From: DATJPR01 sp963752915
GTDB lineage: Bacteria; Bacteroidota; Ignavibacteria; UBA10030; UBA6906
Length of the DNA: 64,000 nt
Direction: 5' to 3'
Assembly: GCA_963752915.1 (NCBI GenBank)
Contig: CAVVZZ010000010.1
Span: forward strand, 496,001-560,000
Shown here: positions 8,240 through 16,058 of the stretch, in pieces
How positions within the stretch are numbered: position 1 is the stretch's first letter
Layout of the letters: each line of letters opens with the position of its first letter
Made by a program: the position numbers and the translations under genes
The notes under the pieces: generated by a model
What the model saw: only the letters and a program-made list of their open reading frames with translations
What the model was told of the DNA's origin: nothing
Database searches by the model: none

Positions 8240-9517
8240 TCAGGAAACGGGTACCTGCTGCCTCCGTGATTCCCACCAGTTTGTGATCTTGTACGTCTTT
8301 GGCCCGAAGCCAGGGAAGAACGGGGGGCGCTGGGATGGATCGGCAAACCGATCGTCCCAATGGTACCGTTTCAAATATCCGTCGGTTCCGTTTGAGCCCA
8401 TGATCGAACCCTTGCTTCCTTCAATGACCGTGCCGGTGACCGTAAGCACGCCTGTTCCTCCGGGGTTGACGGCGGAGAATGACCCTCCCAATGCGAACAA
8501 CGCCGCATCAATCCTGCAATTCGGCCAGTTGGCGGGATCGCTCGACGAGTTGTTGAGCCCGATCGTGATGTTATTGGTCGCAAGAAGCCCGAGAACGTCG
8601 CCGGAAGGGCCGTTGAGAGGATTCTGCTCGTACCGGACACCGCCTCCCTGGATGTAGATGTTCTGCGAGCTCCCGATGGACATGCGACCGTCGACCGTTC
8701 CCCCGAGAACATGCACATCACCGTTCACCCACATCGCCCCGTTAAATCCCGCTGCAGAGATAAGAAACGAATCGACGAGGGCACTCGTCGCGGCGTTCCG
8801 GACAGAGACATAGCCATCATTGCTGGCGCCGCTGCCGGGATAGAACTTGACGTTCATGTTCCCCGTATAGAATCGTCCGCCCGCAGCTGCCGCAGATGAG
8901 ATAGTTGAGAGATCCGCCGGTAACGGGACGCCGACGGTCTTTACCGGCGGCCCCTGGTTGTAGATCGGAGTACCCGGCCCGGTCGTGTTTTTCGCGAGCA
9001 TCACTCGCCCGTTGAACACTTCCGTTCCCCCTCCCATATGGAGTCCGCCGTTAGACCGAATCGTCCCCCACACCGTATCACCACCGTACCAGAACTGATC
9101 GTTGCCGGAGAATGCCGTGAACCAGGCATAAATGGCAAAACTGCTCGAATCGTTGACGTTAAAGAAGACCCGCACCGTGTCATGGATGGTCCCGCCGGTT
9201 GCCCACCAGGTGTGATACGTCGAGATACTCTGCAACGTCGCATTGATCCCGCCGTTGACGAGAGTCACTGCGGAGCTTCCCTGAAGCCCGGGTAGGGTGA
9301 AATTCTGTGTAATCGCCCCGCTCCAGGTGCGGTTATTGTAGAATCGTGTCAATGCCATATTCGCCCCCGCAAGGGCGAGGTTATGGGAGACGGCCCCGTC
9401 GCAATACGCCGACATGTTGCCTTCGGTCTCGACGGTGTATTTGCTCAGATTCCTGCCGATGGTGCCAAGAAGCATGGCGAACCCAAGGACGTAGATAAGA
9501 CCTGCTTTGCCGACCAT
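8240..9517 (-). CDS. Pilus-associated protein, PilX-like layout
   Basis: This 425-residue product is the third gene of the leftward operon. It starts MVGKAGLIYVLGFAMLLGTI, a hydrophobic helix at the very N terminus, followed by a long extracellular part rich in Gly, Asn, Thr and short strands. The layout resembles PilX-type minor pilus proteins that begin with a pilin helix and carry a large domain. The middle (residues about 150-330) has repeated strand-turn units (GTIRSNGGLHMGGG, MWVNGDVHVLGG, GRMSIGSSQNIYIQGGG) suggesting a beta-solenoid. A canonical prepilin peptidase site is absent. The neighbours and the shared sigma-54 promoter support a role in pilus assembly or adhesion; exact function is unknown. 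Confidence 0.6.
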   Translation of the reverse strand: MVGKAGLIYVLGFAMLLGTIGRNLSKYTVETEGNMSAYCDGAVSHNLALAGANMALTRFYNNRTWSGAITQNFTLPGLQGSSAVTLVNGGINATLQSISTYHTWWATGGTIHDTVRVFFNVNDSSSFAIYAWFTAFSGNDQFWYGGDTVWGTIRSNGGLHMGGGTEVFNGRVMLAKNTTGPGTPIYNQGPPVKTVGVPLPADLSTISSAAAAGGRFYTGNMNVKFYPGSGASNDGYVSVRNAATSALVDSFLISAAGFNGAMWVNGDVHVLGGTVDGRMSIGSSQNIYIQGGGVRYEQNPLNGPSGDVLGLLATNNITIGLNNSSSDPANWPNCRIDAALFALGGSFSAVNPGGTGVLTVTGTVIEGSKGSIMGSNGTDGYLKRYHWDDRFADPSQRPPFFPGFGPKTYKITNWWESRRQQVPVS

Positions 9518-9541
9518 GGTCTGAACGCTTTCCGGAATTCG

Positions 9542-10159
9542 TTATCGTTTGAAATTCTGAGACGCCAATCGCGTTTGCTGCCAGAGTGAACTCGAATACA
9601 ACGCATTGCGCTCACCGGCCTGAACCTGCGTCGGGTCGCGGTACTGCGCGTACGGATTCTGGACTTCGACCGTAATCTCGATGGTCTGGATGTTACGAAG
9701 GTTCGAAACATCCACCGGGCTTGACATCACATTCTTGTTATAGTCGATATACTTCAGTGAGAATATTGTTACAACGCCCACGCTCGCCGTCGGTGAAGTG
9801 TTCTGACTCCGGTACAGCGGGCGGTCAAGCTCGTTCTGCGTTCCAGGCAGCTCATCCGGTGTCCCAACCGAGTACCGGATGGTATCGATGTGTGTGCCAG
9901 TCCCATCCAGGCATGTGAGGAAAGTGATGGAGGATGTCGTGGCGCTGAGGATTGTCGCGGTCGTATCCTGGACGCCGAACCCCATATTGCGGAATTCGCT
10001 TTCCACGCCGGTGACCAGGTCGGTCAAGGATTCCTGCACGCACATGTCGCCGGCGTACTGCGCCTGCGTTTCGGTCGCGGCGCCGTTTGCGTCGACCGCG
10101 ATCATGATGAGAGCCCCGCCGAAAATCATGGAGCCGAGAAGATCAAGGATTGTTCCCAC
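9542..10159 (-). CDS. Minor-pilin-like protein (PilW-like layout)
   Basis: A 205-residue protein, second in the leftward operon. It starts at GTG, with AGAGGTGA close upstream. The N terminus MGTILDLLGSMIFGGALIMIAVD is a single hydrophobic helix, followed by a polar domain with strands (TILSATTSSITFLTCLDGTG) and a C-terminal segment IQTIEITVEVQNPYAQYR. This size and shape match PilW/PilV-class minor pilins. It lacks the F-T-L-x-E cleavage motif, like the other pilin-like proteins here. The identification rests on layout and context, not on a diagnostic motif. Confidence 0.55.
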   Translation of the reverse strand: MGTILDLLGSMIFGGALIMIAVDANGAATETQAQYAGDMCVQESLTDLVTGVESEFRNMGFGVQDTTATILSATTSSITFLTCLDGTGTHIDTIRYSVGTPDELPGTQNELDRPLYRSQNTSPTASVGVVTIFSLKYIDYNKNVMSSPVDVSNLRNIQTIEITVEVQNPYAQYRDPTQVQAGERNALYSSSLWQQTRLASQNFKR

Positions 10160-10178
10160 GCTTCACCTCTGGTCAACG

Positions 10179-10712
10179 TCAATTAAAGTTGAAGTAACTG
10201 TACACAATGGATGTGTGCAGGGTATCAATCCGCTCGTTCTGTCCCGGAGGAGGCGTGGAGCGCCAGGTTACCATGTCCATCCTCTTCACAAAGGTCCGGT
10301 AGTTGACGACGAGGTTCACATTGCTCGTGTCGACATAGCTGACGGTAAAATGCGTCGTGAACACCTTGCCCGTTGAGCCGGCTGCCCTCTGGAGCGTTGC
10401 TCCGTTGAAATCATCAAAGTCGTTAAACGTACTGTCGCAAGTTGCCGTCTCGCCGGACTCAATGCCGAGCATGGAAGCGGGAGTCAACGCGCCCGAATTT
10501 TGAAACGCGACGTCGGACGTATCGGTGACGTTATCGAACGCAAGTCCCTGCGCCATCTCCGTCCATGACGTTGCGATCGCAGTCTGGAGGATATCTTCCT
10601 GTCCCCTCGCGATGTCGTCTCCCGTATTGCCGACAATCCGGTAGAAGTTCGTCAGCATCGTCGTGAGCAGCGCCATTGCCAAAATCGTCTGTATCATGTG
10701 GCCGGTGTTCAT
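10179..10712 (-). CDS. Minor-pilin-like protein (PilV-like layout)
   Basis: A 177-residue protein, first in the leftward operon. AGGGA precedes the ATG. The N terminus MNTGHMIQTILAMALLTTMLTNFYR gives a helix starting at about residue 6. A polar domain follows, with a strand-rich end (VFTTHFTVSYVDTSNVNLVVNYRTFV) and an aromatic C terminus. There is no canonical prepilin cleavage motif. The three genes are separated by 19 and 24 bases and must be co-transcribed from the sigma-54 promoter at 10767-10782. A minor pilin priming or capping the fibre is the most likely role; this is inferred from layout and context. Confidence 0.55.
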   Translation of the reverse strand: MNTGHMIQTILAMALLTTMLTNFYRIVGNTGDDIARGQEDILQTAIATSWTEMAQGLAFDNVTDTSDVAFQNSGALTPASMLGIESGETATCDSTFNDFDDFNGATLQRAAGSTGKVFTTHFTVSYVDTSNVNLVVNYRTFVKRMDMVTWRSTPPPGQNERIDTLHTSIVYSYFNFN

Positions 10713-11263
10713 TGCTATCCCTTATCGTTCAAACTACGTTGTCAACTTTGTACAAGTAGGGGATGCGCAAGAAACGTGCCGCGAACTAACCAAGAAATTG
10801 CTAGTGATAACGGTCAAATCTGGACGAAAGGAGAGTTAGAACATCGGAAGGTGATTTTCATGTACAGACATCATAAGCGGTTTGAACGTGAATCTGTCAC
10901 TCAATGAAAAACCTACACGCGAAAAAGAAGTTGTTTCTTCTTCGTTGATTCCTTGGCTATTGCGGGGGATATCGGCGGCTGAAGATAAGTGAGGGGTGTC
11001 ACATCAGCTAACAATCCCTTTTCTGAACCGGTTCGAGCTACGCGAACTCCTTGCGCCAGATCACGAGAGGGTGCATCGTGGAAGGATTATCTTTGAGGGA
11101 AGAATTTCCGTAAGCGTCCTTCACTTCAAAGTGCGAACGGCCGTCCCGAGCCAAAAAAATTCCCATCGGTCCGTGTTCCGCATCACATTTTTCACCGCAA
11201 ATTCTGTTTCTGCCGAACCGATCGAAGGGCTTGCGCCCGCCCAAGCTCAGAAGCTCTCCTGTA
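10713..11263. other. Intergenic region between the minor-pilin operon and the sensor-kinase gene
   Basis: This 551-base gap carries the minus-strand sigma-54 promoter. Around 10919-10946 a weak AAGAAG/CTTCTT hairpin is followed on the minus strand by TTTTC and could end the sensor-kinase transcript. Short open frames at 10996-11340 (+) and 11038-11244 (-) have no ribosome site or recognisable domain and are not called as genes. Confidence 0.4.
10767..10782 (-). promoter_or_regulatory. Sigma-54 (-24/-12) promoter for the minor-pilin operon
   Basis: On the minus strand the sequence reads CGGCACGtttcTTGCG, matching the consensus TGGCACG-N4-TTGCW. GG lies at 10779-10780 and GC at 10767-10768, 12 bases apart. 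Transcription would begin near 10755, about 43 bases before the ATG at 10712. Confidence 0.75.
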
Positions 11264-12619
11264 TCAGAACCGGAGGAGAAAGGAAGTGCCTTTTCCGGAG
11301 TCGGAGTTTACCCGGATCGAGCCGTTATGAAGGCGCATGATTTGGCGGGAAAGGCTCAACCCGATTCCTGACCCTTCGGGTTTGGTCGTGAAGAAGGGGA
11401 CAAAAATCCGCTCCTGCATGTCTTTGGAGATCCCCGGCCCGCTGTCCCATACCTCGACTGTCACCCGGCCGTTATCACCGATTCGCCCGGTCATGGAAAT
11501 CGACCGTGCGGAATGGCCGACGACTGCGTCGACCGCATTCCGGAGGAGATTGATCAACACCTGTTCGATGAGTTCAGGATCGGCGGTCAATTCCAAACTC
11601 TCCGGCTCAACGAAGGAGGAATAGGAAATGCCGTTTGACGAGAGATGTTCCTTCATGAGCTGTTCAACCCGATGAAACAGTGCTTCGAGCCGGATAATGC
11701 TAAAATTCGGCCGGGGAATGCGCGCCAGGTTTCTGTAGGCGTCGACGAAATGGAGCAGCCCCTTGCTTCGCTTTTCGATGGTCTCCACCGCCCCTCGGAC
11801 GTCACGGATGGTTTCCGCGGGGACGGTTGCATTTGTTGAGGTTGCATCCGGATCCGGTCTGAGCATGTCATTGACCGTCGACGCCAGGGAAGAAATCGGC
11901 GTAAGGGAATTCATGATCTCGTGGGTCAGGACGCGCACAAGTTTCTGCCATGCTTCCATCTCCTTCTCGTCAAGCTCGGACTGGATATTCTGAATCGAGA
12001 CCAGTGTCTGGAGCTGCCCGTGCACTTTCAGCTCCGTTGCGTTGATGATCAGCTGCAGCGCCTCGCCCTGCAATTCGAGCCGCGACAGTGCACGCTCGCC
12101 TGATCGGAGCCGGAAGAGGGTCGACACCAGCTCGTCGCTGAGGCGTCCGAGCGAGCGTATGTCGACAAGATGGTGAATGCCGAGGATCCGTTTCGCAGCG
12201 TTGTTCAGAAGAGTTACCTGACCGTCCGGCGTGAAGGCGATGAGGCCTACGCCGATATGCTGCACGATGGTCTGGAGGTAGAGGAAATGCTCTTCTTTCT
12301 CTTCGCGGATTTTCTGAAATTGTTGTACGACGTCTCCGATGGCGGCACTCAGCTCGTCAAACGCCTTCCCGCGCCCCTTCTGGGGAAAGGACTGCGAAAA
12401 GTCAGCATAGCGGATGGAAAGAAGGAACCTGCTGATTTCCCGGTTTGTCAGTTCGACGTAGTGGATCAGGGAGTAGACCTGGTACACAAGGAGAAGGGAG
12501 AGGACGATGGCCGAAGCGACAAGGGTCGTTTGCGAGAGAAGATACACCAGGAGGAGAAGGGTCGCGCCGAGGAGAAGACAACGCGCTACCACGGCAACCC
12601 GGAACGATTTAAAGGCCAT
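11264..12619 (-). CDS. NtrY-like membrane sensor histidine kinase
   Basis: A 451-residue kinase with two membrane helices at the N terminus (about 8-50), a linker/HAMP-like region, a PAS domain (about 115-190; IGVGLIAFTPDGQVTLLNNAAKRILG), the phospho-acceptor box LTHEIMNSLTPISSL, then an ATPase domain with N-box LINLLRNAVDAV, G1 DSGPGI, F-box FVPFFTTKPEG and G2 GSGIGLSLSRQIM. The THEIMNSLTP form is typical of NtrY-class kinases that partner NtrC-family regulators. The gene overlaps the end of the NtrC-type gene by 11 bases, so the two are translationally coupled. There is almost no periplasmic loop, so the signal is probably intramembrane or cytoplasmic. It should phosphorylate the activator encoded just upstream. 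Confidence 0.93.
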   Translation of the reverse strand: MAFKSFRVAVVARCLLLGATLLLLVYLLSQTTLVASAIVLSLLLVYQVYSLIHYVELTNREISRFLLSIRYADFSQSFPQKGRGKAFDELSAAIGDVVQQFQKIREEKEEHFLYLQTIVQHIGVGLIAFTPDGQVTLLNNAAKRILGIHHLVDIRSLGRLSDELVSTLFRLRSGERALSRLELQGEALQLIINATELKVHGQLQTLVSIQNIQSELDEKEMEAWQKLVRVLTHEIMNSLTPISSLASTVNDMLRPDPDATSTNATVPAETIRDVRGAVETIEKRSKGLLHFVDAYRNLARIPRPNFSIIRLEALFHRVEQLMKEHLSSNGISYSSFVEPESLELTADPELIEQVLINLLRNAVDAVVGHSARSISMTGRIGDNGRVTVEVWDSGPGISKDMQERIFVPFFTTKPEGSGIGLSLSRQIMRLHNGSIRVNSDSGKGTSFLLRF

Positions 12620-13985
12620 ATTTTTCCAGACGTCGATAGAGTGCGGTGCGCGTGAGTCCTAATTCCTTCGCGGCCTGTGTAATGTTGCCCCCGTATTTGG
12701 CAAGGGTCTGCTGGATAACGGTCTTTTCCATGGCGTCCAGCTTCGTTTCGATCGTGGCGCCGGCATTGGTGCTTTCGCCCGCCGAAGAGACGAAAAAATC
12801 TTCCGGGCGAAGGACGTCGCCCTCGCAGAGAATGAGCGCACGCTCCACCGCATGCTCCAACTCACGGACGTTCCCCGGCCACGAGTAACGAGAGAGACTT
12901 TCGAGCGTTGCCTGCGGAATGCTCATCCCGGGTTTGCGATAGCGTTGTGCATACTGTTGGAGAAAGTGGTGGATCAGCGGCGGAATATCGTCCGTCCTTT
13001 CCCGAAGCGGAGGCAATCGGATCTCAACGGTATTGATCCGGTAGAGCAGGTCCTGGCGGAATTTCTTTTCCGCGACCATTTCGTTGATCGGTTGGTTGGT
13101 GGCGGAGATCAGACGGATATCGATACGCGTGGTCCTGTTCGACCCGATTCGTGTCACCTCCCGGTTTTGCAGGACCGCAAGAAGCTTTGTCTGCATCGGC
13201 AGGGGAAGATTGCCAATCTCATCGAGGAAGAGCGTACCGCCGGAGGCGGTTTCAAAGCGTCCTGCGCGGTCGCTATTGGCATCAGTGAACGCGCCCTTCA
13301 CGTGGCCGAATAATTCGCTCTCGAAAAGCCCGGCGTTCAGGGACCCCATATCGACGGAGATGAAGACTTCGGATTCACGGGGAGATTGCCGGTGGATTTC
13401 CCGGGCAACGAGTTCTTTTCCTGTGCCATTTTCCCCGAGGATGAGGACGTTCGCATCAGTTTTCGCGACCTTCTGGATCGTGGCGAAGACCGCGCGCATC
13501 GCAGGGGAGTTACCGACGAAGCCCTGGAAGTGGTGATCGAGTTCTTCGCCCAGAAGTTGCTGGCGGGAGCGCAGCTGCTCCACCTGTTTGCGCGATCGGC
13601 GGATCATCATGGCTGCGGAGAGCGTGCCGAGGAGTTTTTCGTTCTGCCAGGGTTTCAGCACGAAGTCGGTTGCACCGGCTTTGATAGCACGGACGGCCAT
13701 CTCGACGTCTCCGTACGCGGTGATTAAGACGACCACGGCCTGGGGGTCGATGGCGAGGATCTTGTCAAGCCAGTAGAATCCCTCCTGCCCGGTGCTGACA
13801 TCGCGTGTGAAATTCATATCGAGCAGGATGATATCGTACTCGGATTCCTTCATCAGCGTCGGAATCCGGTGGGGGTCCTGCTCGGTATGGACCGTCGCGG
13901 CGTGTTGCTTCAGGTACAGTTGGGCGGCGAGAAGGACGTCCTTGTCGTCGTCGAGAACGAGAATATTACCAAGCTGCTGAGACAT
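12609..13985 (-). CDS. NtrC-family sigma-54-dependent response regulator
   Basis: The start at 13985 (MSQQLGNILVLDDD) gives 458 residues. A longer reading to 14045 would translate a low-complexity repeat and is rejected. The receiver domain has acidic pocket residues at 12-14 and phospho-acceptor Asp56 (IILLDMNF). The AAA+ domain has Walker A GENGTGKE, Walker B GGTLFLDEIGN and the sigma-54 contact loop as GAFTDA rather than the textbook GAFTGA. A Fis-type helix-turn-helix ends the protein (NITQAAKELGLTRTALYRRL). It should open sigma-54 promoters when phosphorylated by the kinase encoded downstream. It is divergent from the exporter operon and close to two pilin promoters of the sigma-54 type, which makes these its likely targets (inference). 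Confidence 0.95.
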   Translation of the reverse strand: MSQQLGNILVLDDDKDVLLAAQLYLKQHAATVHTEQDPHRIPTLMKESEYDIILLDMNFTRDVSTGQEGFYWLDKILAIDPQAVVVLITAYGDVEMAVRAIKAGATDFVLKPWQNEKLLGTLSAAMMIRRSRKQVEQLRSRQQLLGEELDHHFQGFVGNSPAMRAVFATIQKVAKTDANVLILGENGTGKELVAREIHRQSPRESEVFISVDMGSLNAGLFESELFGHVKGAFTDANSDRAGRFETASGGTLFLDEIGNLPLPMQTKLLAVLQNREVTRIGSNRTTRIDIRLISATNQPINEMVAEKKFRQDLLYRINTVEIRLPPLRERTDDIPPLIHHFLQQYAQRYRKPGMSIPQATLESLSRYSWPGNVRELEHAVERALILCEGDVLRPEDFFVSSAGESTNAGATIETKLDAMEKTVIQQTLAKYGGNITQAAKELGLTRTALYRRLEKYGL

Positions 13986-14003
13986 GGCGTTGGATGGCTT
14001 GGG

Positions 14004-14088
14004 GTAGGACGTAGGACATAAGAAGTAGGAAGAAAACGGGTGCACGTAGCAGAAGCTTTCTTCCTACGTCCTACGTCTTACTTCATAC
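14004..14088. repeat. Inverted pair of GTAGGA-type tandem repeats
   Basis: The left arm (14004-14035) is built of GTAGGAC, GTAGGACATAAG and AAGTAGGAAGAAA. The right arm (14057-14088) is its imperfect reverse complement (TTTCTTCCTACGTCC...), so a 32-base stem with several mismatches and a 21-base loop is possible. It lies between the NtrC-type start and the exporter promoter. Similar GTAGGA units recur at 16787-16806 and 55026-55049. Possible roles are a transcript stem-loop or a dispersed repeat family; none is proven. Confidence 0.7.
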
Positions 14089-14149
14089 GCGATGTTGTGG
14101 GAAGTTCAATCCGAAAGCATGTCACTCGTTTGTCTCCCTCGCTGCCGGG

Positions 14150-14184
14150 TGGGTGTGCCGGCGCTGCCCGCTTTCGTACACCCA
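14150..14184. promoter_or_regulatory. Candidate enhancer site: inverted repeat TGGGTGT ... ACACCCA
   Basis: TGGGTGT (14150-14156) and ACACCCA (14178-14184) are perfect reverse complements with 21 bases between. The centre lies about 110 bases before the predicted sigma-54 start, the usual distance for an NtrC-family dimer site. The assignment to the local regulator is inference. Confidence 0.35.
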
Positions 14185-14250
14185 ATGTAACGAAAACGGA
14201 CGATATCCCCAATCACTCCCGCTTTCCTTTGGAATTTTGACGATTTTGCT

Positions 14251-14266
14251 TGGCGTGAATTTTGTC
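14251..14266 (+). promoter_or_regulatory. Sigma-54-like promoter of the exporter operon
   Basis: TGGCGTGaattTTGTC matches the -24/-12 layout TGGCACG-N4-TTGCW: GG at 14252-14253 and G at 14264, with GT in place of the usual GC at the -12 element. Transcription would start near 14277, 55 bases before the first ATG of the HlyD-type gene. The match is weaker than the two pilin promoters. Confidence 0.55.
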
Positions 14267-14331
14267 CCCTAGCAGGTTCAGATATCGTGTATTCGCTCCC
14301 TCACCCACTCGAAAACGCCTGACGTCGCACA

Positions 14332-15648
14332 ATGGAAAACCCAATCCCCAAGTCTATCCACCATCTCCCGGAGGACTCTCTGAATCAGTCGGGGATGGAT
14401 AGGAAACTCGAGAAGAAATTTTGGAACCGGACCAGGATCACGTACGCTATCGGGGGTGCCGCGGTCCTCATTCTCATCGTCTATGTGTTGATCTCGACTT
14501 CCGGGGGCTCGCGGCTCAACGTCGACATCGACAAGATAACGATCTCAGCCGTCACGAAGGCACCGTTCCAGGAATATATCCCCGTCCAGGGGACTATACT
14601 CCCGATTCAAACATTCTACCTTGACGCCGTGGAAGGCGGACGGGTGGAGAAACGCTACATCGAAGCAGGGACCGTCGTCAAGCAGGGCGACCCGATCGTG
14701 AAACTCGCGAACTCGAATCTTCAACTTGATGTCATGTACCGCGAAGCATTGACCTATCAGGAGATCAACGACGCGCAGAACCGCCGCCTGACGATCGAAC
14801 AGAATACGATCGCTGTCAAGTCCACTCTCGCAGACGCGGAGTATCAGGTGGAGCGTACCCAACTTGTGTTCCTGCGGGATTCGACGCTCTTCCTCAAGCA
14901 CCTTGTGGCGGAGAACGACTATCTGCAGTCCCGGTACGAGTACGAGTCGTGGGTCCGGCGCCGCGTTCTTGCACGGCAGAACTACCTTCAGGATTCCGTC
15001 CTCCGCCTGAACCAGCTGGCCCAACTCGAAGGCTCGATTGCGCGATTGCAGGAAAACCTCACGATGACCAAGCAGAACCTCGAGAACCTGATCATCAAGG
15101 CGCCGATCAGCGGACAGCTGACTTCGTTGAACGCCGAGATCGGAGAGTCGAAGTCGCCCGGGCAACGGATCGGTCAGATCGACGTCCTGGATAGTGTCAA
15201 GGTCCGTGCATCGATCGACGAGTTCTACATCGCCCGGGTCAGTCCGGGGCAGACGGGAGAGTTCGACCTGACAGGATCAACGTACCGTCTGAAGATCACG
15301 AAGGTCTATCCCGAAGTCACAAGCAATCACTTCGACGTCGATATGGAATTTGTCGGGGCGACGCCTCCCGGGATTCGCCGGGGGCAGACCCTGCAAATCC
15401 GCCTTGAGCTCGGTGAATTGGAGGAAGCGGTTCTTCTGCCGCGCGGCGGGTTCTACCAGAAGACCGGCGGTCAGTGGGTGTTTGTCGTGGACAAAGGCGA
15501 AGCGTTTGCCGTCAAGCGCAGCGTCAAACTCGGACGCCAAAATCCCCAGATGTTTGAAGTCCTCGACGGTTTGCAGCCGGGGGAACAAGTCATCACCTCG
15601 TCGTACGATAATTTCGGCGATATCGACAGACTCATTCTCAAGCACTGA
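14332..15648 (+). CDS. HlyD-type periplasmic adaptor (membrane-fusion protein) of the ABC exporter
   Basis: The 438-residue protein has one membrane helix at about 39-58 after a basic segment (KKFWNRTR). A periplasmic part follows: a biotinyl-lipoyl-like half-motif (GGRVEKRYIEAGTVVKQGDPIVKL), a long alpha-helical hairpin (about 150-250, many Gln/Arg/Leu), the second lipoyl half (LIIKAPISGQLTSLNAEIGESKSPGQRIGQID) and beta-barrel/membrane-proximal domains to the end. This is the MacA/HlyD layout linking an inner-membrane transporter to an outer-membrane channel. No TolC-like gene is in the window. The first gene of the operon; its TGA overlaps the next ATG. The start could also be the Met at 14395, since neither ATG has a strong ribosome site. 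Confidence 0.9.
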   Translation: MENPIPKSIHHLPEDSLNQSGMDRKLEKKFWNRTRITYAIGGAAVLILIVYVLISTSGGSRLNVDIDKITISAVTKAPFQEYIPVQGTILPIQTFYLDAVEGGRVEKRYIEAGTVVKQGDPIVKLANSNLQLDVMYREALTYQEINDAQNRRLTIEQNTIAVKSTLADAEYQVERTQLVFLRDSTLFLKHLVAENDYLQSRYEYESWVRRRVLARQNYLQDSVLRLNQLAQLEGSIARLQENLTMTKQNLENLIIKAPISGQLTSLNAEIGESKSPGQRIGQIDVLDSVKVRASIDEFYIARVSPGQTGEFDLTGSTYRLKITKVYPEVTSNHFDVDMEFVGATPPGIRRGQTLQIRLELGELEEAVLLPRGGFYQKTGGQWVFVVDKGEAFAVKRSVKLGRQNPQMFEVLDGLQPGEQVITSSYDNFGDIDRLILKH

Positions 15649-16058
15649 TGCTGAACCACCATCTGACACCAGGATACCCGGCCGTGACAGACTTTCGCGA
15701 TTCCGATGCATGGAATGAGGCACGCGTTCTTGTGTGCGTGCTCCTCGATCTCAGCGGACGATTGGCGCGCCGAAGCGGGTTGCTGGTCGTTGCGCGGGCG
15801 CTCGAACATCATGCGGTATCATTGCTGGACAGTCTGGCACGGGGGTATGCGCAGGGCGGATGGGCTGGAGATCTGGAAGACGCCCGGCATGCTCTTGACC
15901 AACTGGAATCGCTGGTGCAGGACGTCCGTGCATCCGGAACAATTGCCGCCGCCGAATACGGCCCTCTTGAGGAACGGATCGACCTCGTGATGCGCTCTTT
16001 GAACGTTCATCGTTACCGACACGCCATTGTTTCGCCCAACCACAGGAGATGGGAATGA
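15648..16058 (+). CDS. Four-helix-bundle protein (S23/23S-rRNA intervening-sequence family-like)
   Basis: A small protein of 136 residues, wholly helical by eye. It has the pattern of the four-helix-bundle S23/IVP family: FRDSDAWNEARVLV near the start, a helix with AVSLLDSLARGYAQG (where the family has S-I-x-N-I-A-E-G), and a third helix ending LDQLESLVQDVRASG. It is encoded inside the exporter operon: its ATG overlaps the adaptor stop (TGATG) and its end overlaps the ATPase start by 10 bases, so tight translational coupling is expected. Family members are best known from 23S rRNA intervening sequences and free-standing genes of unknown role. Here an accessory role for the ABC system is plausible. 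The match is by pattern only. Confidence 0.6.
   Translation: MLNHHLTPGYPAVTDFRDSDAWNEARVLVCVLLDLSGRLARRSGLLVVARALEHHAVSLLDSLARGYAQGGWAGDLEDARHALDQLESLVQDVRASGTIAAAEYGPLEERIDLVMRSLNVHRYRHAIVSPNHRRWE

Larger units (their letters stand above)
13986..14331. other. Divergent regulatory region between NtrC-type gene and exporter operon
   Basis: This 346-base gap contains the inverted GTAGGA repeat (14004-14088), a 7-base inverted repeat TGGGTGT/ACACCCA (14150-14184) and a sigma-54-like promoter (14251-14266). It appears to be the control region of the 26-kb exporter operon. Confidence 0.5.

Noticed and set aside
10996..11340. 114-residue plus-strand frame in and beyond the kinase/pilin gap
   Set aside because: It runs into the 3' end of the sensor-kinase gene on the other strand, has no ribosome site and no recognisable domain.
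12609..14045. Extended start (ATG at 14045) for the NtrC-type gene
   Set aside because: The extra 20 residues translate the GTAGGA repeat; the receiver fold begins right after the Met at 13985.
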